NCBI GenBank assembly: GCA_001458075.1
Contig: LN899469.1
Span: 2,619,501-2,683,500 of the forward strand
Source: Idiomarinaceae bacterium HL-53
GTDB lineage: Bacteria; Pseudomonadota; Gammaproteobacteria; Enterobacterales; Alteromonadaceae
Direction of reading: 5' to 3'
Length of the DNA stretch: 64,000 bases
The notes below the pieces were generated by a model. The model saw nothing but the letters and a program-made list of their open reading frames with translations. It was not told where the DNA came from and did no database searches. The position numbers and the translations under genes are program-made. This document shows positions 60,186-64,000 of this stretch, one piece after another (position 1 is the first letter of the stretch; each line of letters begins with the position of its first letter).

Positions 60186-61070
60186 GTGAATATGAAAGAA
60201 TATCTCCAATGGGTCATTAAAGGCGCAGCGATGGGTATGGCCGATGTCGTTCCCGGCGTTTCCGGCGGTACCTTGGCATTTATTTTGGGGATTTATGAGC
60301 GTTTTATTAATGCGCTCACCTCTTTCAACCTGACCGCTGTGAAGCTTTTACTTCGCAGGGAGTTTGTTAAGGCCTGGCAACATATCGACGGGACATTCTT
60401 ACTTTGTGTATTTGCCGGAATCCTGAGTGCTATTTTTAGTTTAGCAACGCTCATTAGCTACCTACTAGAAACCAACCCTGTGCCTTTGTGGAGTTTTTTT
60501 AACGGGCTTATTGTCGCATCGTTTCCAATGCTCATAAAAAATGTGAATTGGAGTGCCTATCGCGGCTTCATTTTCAGCCTTGGTGTTGTGTTTGCTATTA
60601 TCATTACGTCTCTCACCCCAATGCATGCGACCCCTTCCGCATGGATGTTTTTCGGCGCTGGCTTTATCGCGATTTGTGCCATGATCTTACCCGGCATTTC
60701 AGGCAGTTTCTTGTTACTCATTATGGGGATGTATGCACCCATCACTGCGGCCGTTAGCGAACTTGAACTCGGCGTTCTCATGCTCTTTGCATTGGGTTGT
60801 ATAACTGGATTATTGCTATTCTCGCGCGTCTTGAAATGGAGCCTTGCGCGAGCACACGATGCAATGCTCGCATTTCTCTCGGGCATTGTGCTCGGCTCGC
60901 TATTCCGTATCTGGCCTTGGCAAATTGAATCGACCCTACTCACACCCGCGCAGTTCGCGGAACAGACAGGCGAGCATCATTTACTCGCCTCAATTGCTGC
61001 CTTTATTTTGGGTGCAGCACTCATTCAAACACTCCTGCACCTAGAAAAGCTCTTTAAGAGCAAAGACTAA
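60186..61070 (+). CDS. DUF368 membrane protein
   Basis: A 294-residue multi-pass membrane protein: GAAMGMADVVPGVSGGTLAFILGIYERFI near the start and a second GAGFIAICAMILPGISGSFLLLIMGMYAPI, the paired PGVSGGT/PGISGS motifs of DUF368. About eight hydrophobic segments follow. Members of this family (PopT-like) have been linked to undecaprenyl-phosphate translocation across the inner membrane. AAGGAG precedes a GTG (60186); an ATG two codons on is an alternative. It is chromosomal, divergent from the truncated prfC. Confidence 0.85.
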   Translation: MNMKEYLQWVIKGAAMGMADVVPGVSGGTLAFILGIYERFINALTSFNLTAVKLLLRREFVKAWQHIDGTFLLCVFAGILSAIFSLATLISYLLETNPVPLWSFFNGLIVASFPMLIKNVNWSAYRGFIFSLGVVFAIIITSLTPMHATPSAWMFFGAGFIAICAMILPGISGSFLLLIMGMYAPITAAVSELELGVLMLFALGCITGLLLFSRVLKWSLARAHDAMLAFLSGIVLGSLFRIWPWQIESTLLTPAQFAEQTGEHHLLASIAAFILGAALIQTLLHLEKLFKSKD

Positions 61071-61873
61071 GGGTTACACCAATCACAGAACCGAGGGTCG
61101 GCATGTGGCTTCGCCACGTTTTGTGATTGGCTAAAACCGCATTCAGCACAACTCAATATTTCGGCTTGTGGCTGTTTCGTTGGTAGCGAACACAGTTCAC
61201 AAGGTAGCCCTTGCTCAATTTCCTTCACCACAAAATTAGGTGCTTCGCACTCTGGACAGCACGCTTGCAAACGTCGCGCTAAGTCTTCTGCGGCTTCGCG
61301 AATCATTTCTTGCCGCTCAGGGCAATGCATCGCTCGCAAATCCGGTTGCACAGTTAACGGCCAAGTTAATTTCCCGAGCGACTTGGCAATGTCCAGCGCC
61401 TTCTCTACTTCCTCAAAAGTTAAGCCTTTGAGAATCTCATCGTCAATACGAAGTACCCAACGCTGCCCAGTTGCACTTGCCTCTTCGAGCTGAGCCAAGT
61501 CGGTAGCGCTTGCCAACGTCATCGCTTCACCATGAAACGGGCCACTTGCTCTGGCAAAAATAACACGTTCATACTGAGGTTGGTAATAACAAAGAATTTC
61601 TTCATTCCAATTCATAATGCCGGGCATCGGGCCACCCCCAAACGTTCCTTCGCTGCCCAAGCCAATTTCTAACCCGGTCATTTGAACCGCCTGCTTTGCT
61701 TTGGCAAGGGCACAGGCTTCAGGTGATTGCTTGCGCTCCACCTCACCGGCAAAAGTGCCTAATTGGTCGGTGTCCCAATTCGCATTTTCTACTACACGAA
61801 TTCCTAGTGAGCGCAAAGGAGGTGCGATCAATTTCCCTTTTTCATGCTGAGTGACTAGCACTGCAAATGGCAT
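61067..61873 (-). CDS. DUF6671-like protein with zinc-binding cysteines
   Basis: A 268-residue soluble protein. The N-terminal half (LGIRVVENANWDTDQLGTFAGEVERKQSPEACALAKAKQAV ... GLGSEGTFGGGPMPGIMNWNEEIL) matches DUF6671 as I recall it. The C-terminal ~75 residues have CxxC-type pairs (CCPECEAP, CELCSLP, CAECGF, CDWC), suggesting two zinc sites. Function unknown. It lies 11 bases downstream of dabA on the same strand, so it may be co-transcribed, and converges on the DUF368 gene with a four-base overlap. Confidence 0.7.
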   Translation of the reverse strand: MPFAVLVTQHEKGKLIAPPLRSLGIRVVENANWDTDQLGTFAGEVERKQSPEACALAKAKQAVQMTGLEIGLGSEGTFGGGPMPGIMNWNEEILCYYQPQYERVIFARASGPFHGEAMTLASATDLAQLEEASATGQRWVLRIDDEILKGLTFEEVEKALDIAKSLGKLTWPLTVQPDLRAMHCPERQEMIREAAEDLARRLQACCPECEAPNFVVKEIEQGLPCELCSLPTKQPQAEILSCAECGFSQSQNVAKPHADPRFCDWCNP

Positions 61874-61884
61874 TTTATCTCTCC

Positions 61885-64000
61885 TTACGGCTGACTATTA
61901 GGTTGCCACGCGCCTTGGTAGAAACGCATGAGAGGCTCGCCTTGCTGCCATTGCAGCAAGTGAATCCAGTCGTTATTAATGAGGCTTTCAAGATCTGGGT
62001 GCTGCTCAATAATTTTAGCAATCGCTGCTTGCGGTGCTGCAATCACAACCGTGAGACGCTGCGGTGTATGCAACCAACGCTCTCCATCGAACACCGATTG
62101 CTTCGCAAGGCCAATTCTTAGGTCGCCACCATTGCCTTCAAATACACCAATGCTGCCGCCTACCGCGTTATGCAGTACCTTGTTCCCACTCCCAAACTTC
62201 AAAGGCTCCGTAACAGAAAGGTTGTATTGCATATTAATCCAATGCCCAACCACCATAGGCGCTGTCATTAATAAGGTAAGTACGCTCCAGTTCTCGTCTT
62301 TCTCGGCATGATAGTCATGCAAAAAAGTACGCCCTTCTAGATTAATTCCTCGAGTCCAAGTGCGGGGCGCCATAATAAAAGCTGCATTGTCTGCCAACCC
62401 CCACTCTGGACGTTGTTGTGACCAATCATGCGCGCGCTTGCGCAGCAACTTGTCTAACGCTTCGGTATTCCAAGCAGACTTTTCTGGCTCGAAACGCACT
62501 AATCGTTCTCGTTGAGCAAGCGCACGCGCCTTCCCTAACACGTCTTTAATCGGCAGCGGAAAGTCGTGTTGCGGTAATTCGTCAAGTAATTCAATATCGT
62601 CGGTCGTGGTGTTATGAAGTGCCGGTACAAACCTTGTTTCTGCAGGCACTTGCATGCCTCGCTCACGCAGCAAGTGGCGAACCTCTACATTATTCAGAAT
62701 CTGAGCCAACACGCGAGAATTCACCTCACCACTCTGCCCACAACAAGCCCCGCAATCGAGTGCTGCGGCTTGCAAGTTGTTGCAAGACTGACTCCCATGC
62801 CCCACTAAAAGTACTAAAGGCGCAAAACGATCGAAGCTCATCGCGGTAATAACCGATACAGCGATATCTGCAAGCTCAGACGCAGCCAATGTGTCTTCAC
62901 TTCCGAGTACGCGCCAATTTTTCACATGGCTTAAATCATTCACCACGTGAGAAAGGGTCCGCCCGCGGAGTAATTTGGGCGCATATGCCAAGCCCATACT
63001 CTCAACCATTGAGAAGGCTGAGGGGGCGGCTTGCGCCCACGTTTGTATGCGCGCTTTCTTGTTTAAACGCTCAACTCGTGCTCGCACCTCATGGCGCTCC
63101 AAAGCTTCTTCCACTCGAAGTGCAGGGCTTAACAACCCTGGGGTTTGTGAGCGAACCATTGCGCTTCCCTGTGGCTGGTACGCGAGTGGCACACCAAAAA
63201 ATCCAGCAAAGCCTTTCGTTTCTATTCCTTCATGCTGGCTCTCGAGAGCACGACGAATCACTTCCGAGCGCACATCAATACAGAAAACAGCCTGTAACCA
63301 AGGTGAACGATCTTCATGCTCTGCAGGTTTTGCACCTTTAAAGGCACTTTCGAGTTGCAGTTGATATTCAATTTCTAATGCAAGTTGCCAAACTTGCACC
63401 ACCTGCAAATGCGCACGATTCGTTTCGACCACCTCATCAAACTTTAACCACTGCTTTTGCCAAGCTTGCACACTTCGCTCAAATAAAAGAACATCGAAAC
63501 GTTTAAGGTAAGTAAAAACGAGCCATTCCCAGGCCATACGAATTGCCAATAGCTCACGCATTTCACCTTGCTGAACATGGCTTGCGAAATAACTATCGCC
63601 AGTGGGCGTGTGATTTTGCCACTCACGGTAAGCAACCCAAGAAGCCCACCCATGAATGTCGTAGAGGCAGGAAAGCGCAAACGCTTCTTCGAAATCAGGC
63701 GCAATGTCGAGTTCCTGTTGCACCTTCGTAATTGTTTCTTCAGGATCGCTTGGCAGCTCATTCAAAAGTTTTCTCAGCTTAGGAGCGGAGAGTACAATAG
63801 AAAGACCGTAATCCACGCGAGTCACGTCTAACCAATGCGCATAGAGTGGTGCACCTTTTTCTAAGTCTGCCTTTCCCAGCATGGGCCGCAGCGATTGAAA
63901 ATGTGCAGCACAGAATTGACTAATCTGATGCACGATTTCTTCCTGCCAGCGCATGTAATGCACGTCGCGAAAGTTATCTACTTGTGCAGAGAAGAGAGTT
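61885..64000 (-). CDS. dabA: DabA-type inorganic-carbon transporter subunit (DUF2309), N terminus outside the window
   Basis: At least 692 residues. The frame is open to the right edge, and the start MHYMRWQEEIVHQISQFCAAHF lies inside what is usually the N-terminal region, so ~100 residues are probably missing. The carbonic-anhydrase-like zinc motifs are visible: VFCIDVRSEVIRRALES (Cys-x-Asp) and LVGHGSQSCNNLQAAALDCGACCG (His, Cys). DabA works with the membrane protein DabB to take up CO2/bicarbonate; dabB is expected beyond the window. Chromosomal, unrelated to the ICE. Confidence 0.85.
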   Translation of the reverse strand, partial: TLFSAQVDNFRDVHYMRWQEEIVHQISQFCAAHFQSLRPMLGKADLEKGAPLYAHWLDVTRVDYGLSIVLSAPKLRKLLNELPSDPEETITKVQQELDIAPDFEEAFALSCLYDIHGWASWVAYREWQNHTPTGDSYFASHVQQGEMRELLAIRMAWEWLVFTYLKRFDVLLFERSVQAWQKQWLKFDEVVETNRAHLQVVQVWQLALEIEYQLQLESAFKGAKPAEHEDRSPWLQAVFCIDVRSEVIRRALESQHEGIETKGFAGFFGVPLAYQPQGSAMVRSQTPGLLSPALRVEEALERHEVRARVERLNKKARIQTWAQAAPSAFSMVESMGLAYAPKLLRGRTLSHVVNDLSHVKNWRVLGSEDTLAASELADIAVSVITAMSFDRFAPLVLLVGHGSQSCNNLQAAALDCGACCGQSGEVNSRVLAQILNNVEVRHLLRERGMQVPAETRFVPALHNTTTDDIELLDELPQHDFPLPIKDVLGKARALAQRERLVRFEPEKSAWNTEALDKLLRKRAHDWSQQRPEWGLADNAAFIMAPRTWTRGINLEGRTFLHDYHAEKDENWSVLTLLMTAPMVVGHWINMQYNLSVTEPLKFGSGNKVLHNAVGGSIGVFEGNGGDLRIGLAKQSVFDGERWLHTPQRLTVVIAAPQAAIAKIIEQHPDLESLINNDWIHLLQWQQGEPLMRFYQGAWQPNSQP

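Noticed and set aside
61885-63963. Complete DabA starting at the GTG/ATG near 63963
   Set aside because: No clear binding site, frame stays open to the window edge, and the usual N-terminal region of the family is missing.

Overview
The window is most of one SXT/R391-family integrative and conjugative element (ICE), read from inside the element at the left edge to its integrase end and the host chromosome at the right. The family call rests on gene order and recognisable proteins: tyrosine integrase and excisionase, actin-like partition genes, mobI/oriT, rumAB, MOBH relaxase traI, traD, traLEKBVA, dsbC, traC, traW, traU, traN, ssb, bet, exo, cobS and radC. The integrase end lies inside prfC: on the minus strand at 59922-60014 the first 24 codons of peptide chain release factor 3 run into unrelated ICE sequence. 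The host is probably a marine gammaproteobacterium; three flanking chromosomal genes (DUF368 protein, DUF6671-like protein, DabA) do not fix the genus. traF/H/G, setCD, setR and the other att site lie beyond position 1.

Layout. 1-2019: McrBC-type restriction cargo (hotspot between the radC cluster and traF). 2075-13134: recombination and maintenance cluster, all minus strand (RNase H-like protein, primase-like protein, radC, VWA/HExxH protein, DUF3150 protein, WGR-like protein, CobS ATPase, Exo, Bet, SSB, small membrane proteins). 13502-14104: s063-type backbone gene. 14197-15222: two-gene cargo with a uracil-DNA-glycosylase-like protein. 15453-31219: mating-pair formation operons, interrupted by the mosAT toxin-antitoxin pair. 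31453-33107: orphan HigA-type antitoxin, antitoxin remnant and Fic protein. 33206-38417: DUF4400 protein, traD and traI. 38574-51738: 13-kb minus-strand defence island (WYL regulator, type III Mod and Res, very large helicase, unfamiliar protein with a possible Argonaute MID/PIWI-like core, PD-(D/E)XK/DUF4268 nuclease). 52055-55726: small backbone gene, DEDD exonuclease and SOS-controlled rumAB, with rumB intact. 55737-59340: mobI, oriT, partition locus, int and xis. 59341-59940: gene-free left end with duplicated putative Int/Xis arm sites. After that comes chromosome. I saw no antibiotic-resistance genes or insertion sequences.

Three things stand out. (1) Nearly every gene of the 4.9-13.2 kb cluster, and the first genes of the traI, traL and dsbC operons, has a 5' leader with a hairpin that pairs with its own Shine-Dalgarno sequence. 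In most of the cluster a GC-rich hairpin sits just upstream. Sequences differ but architecture is conserved, which suggests an element-wide translational control. (2) Three proteins of the same cluster (Exo, DUF3150, WGR-like) end in an aromatic -FYF/-YYF tail, possibly a shared docking peptide. (3) In the defence island, a helicase, a MID/PIWI-like protein and a nuclease follow type III restriction genes under a BrxR-like WYL regulator. Their make-up resembles the three-gene pPIWI-RE systems, but the assignment is unproven.
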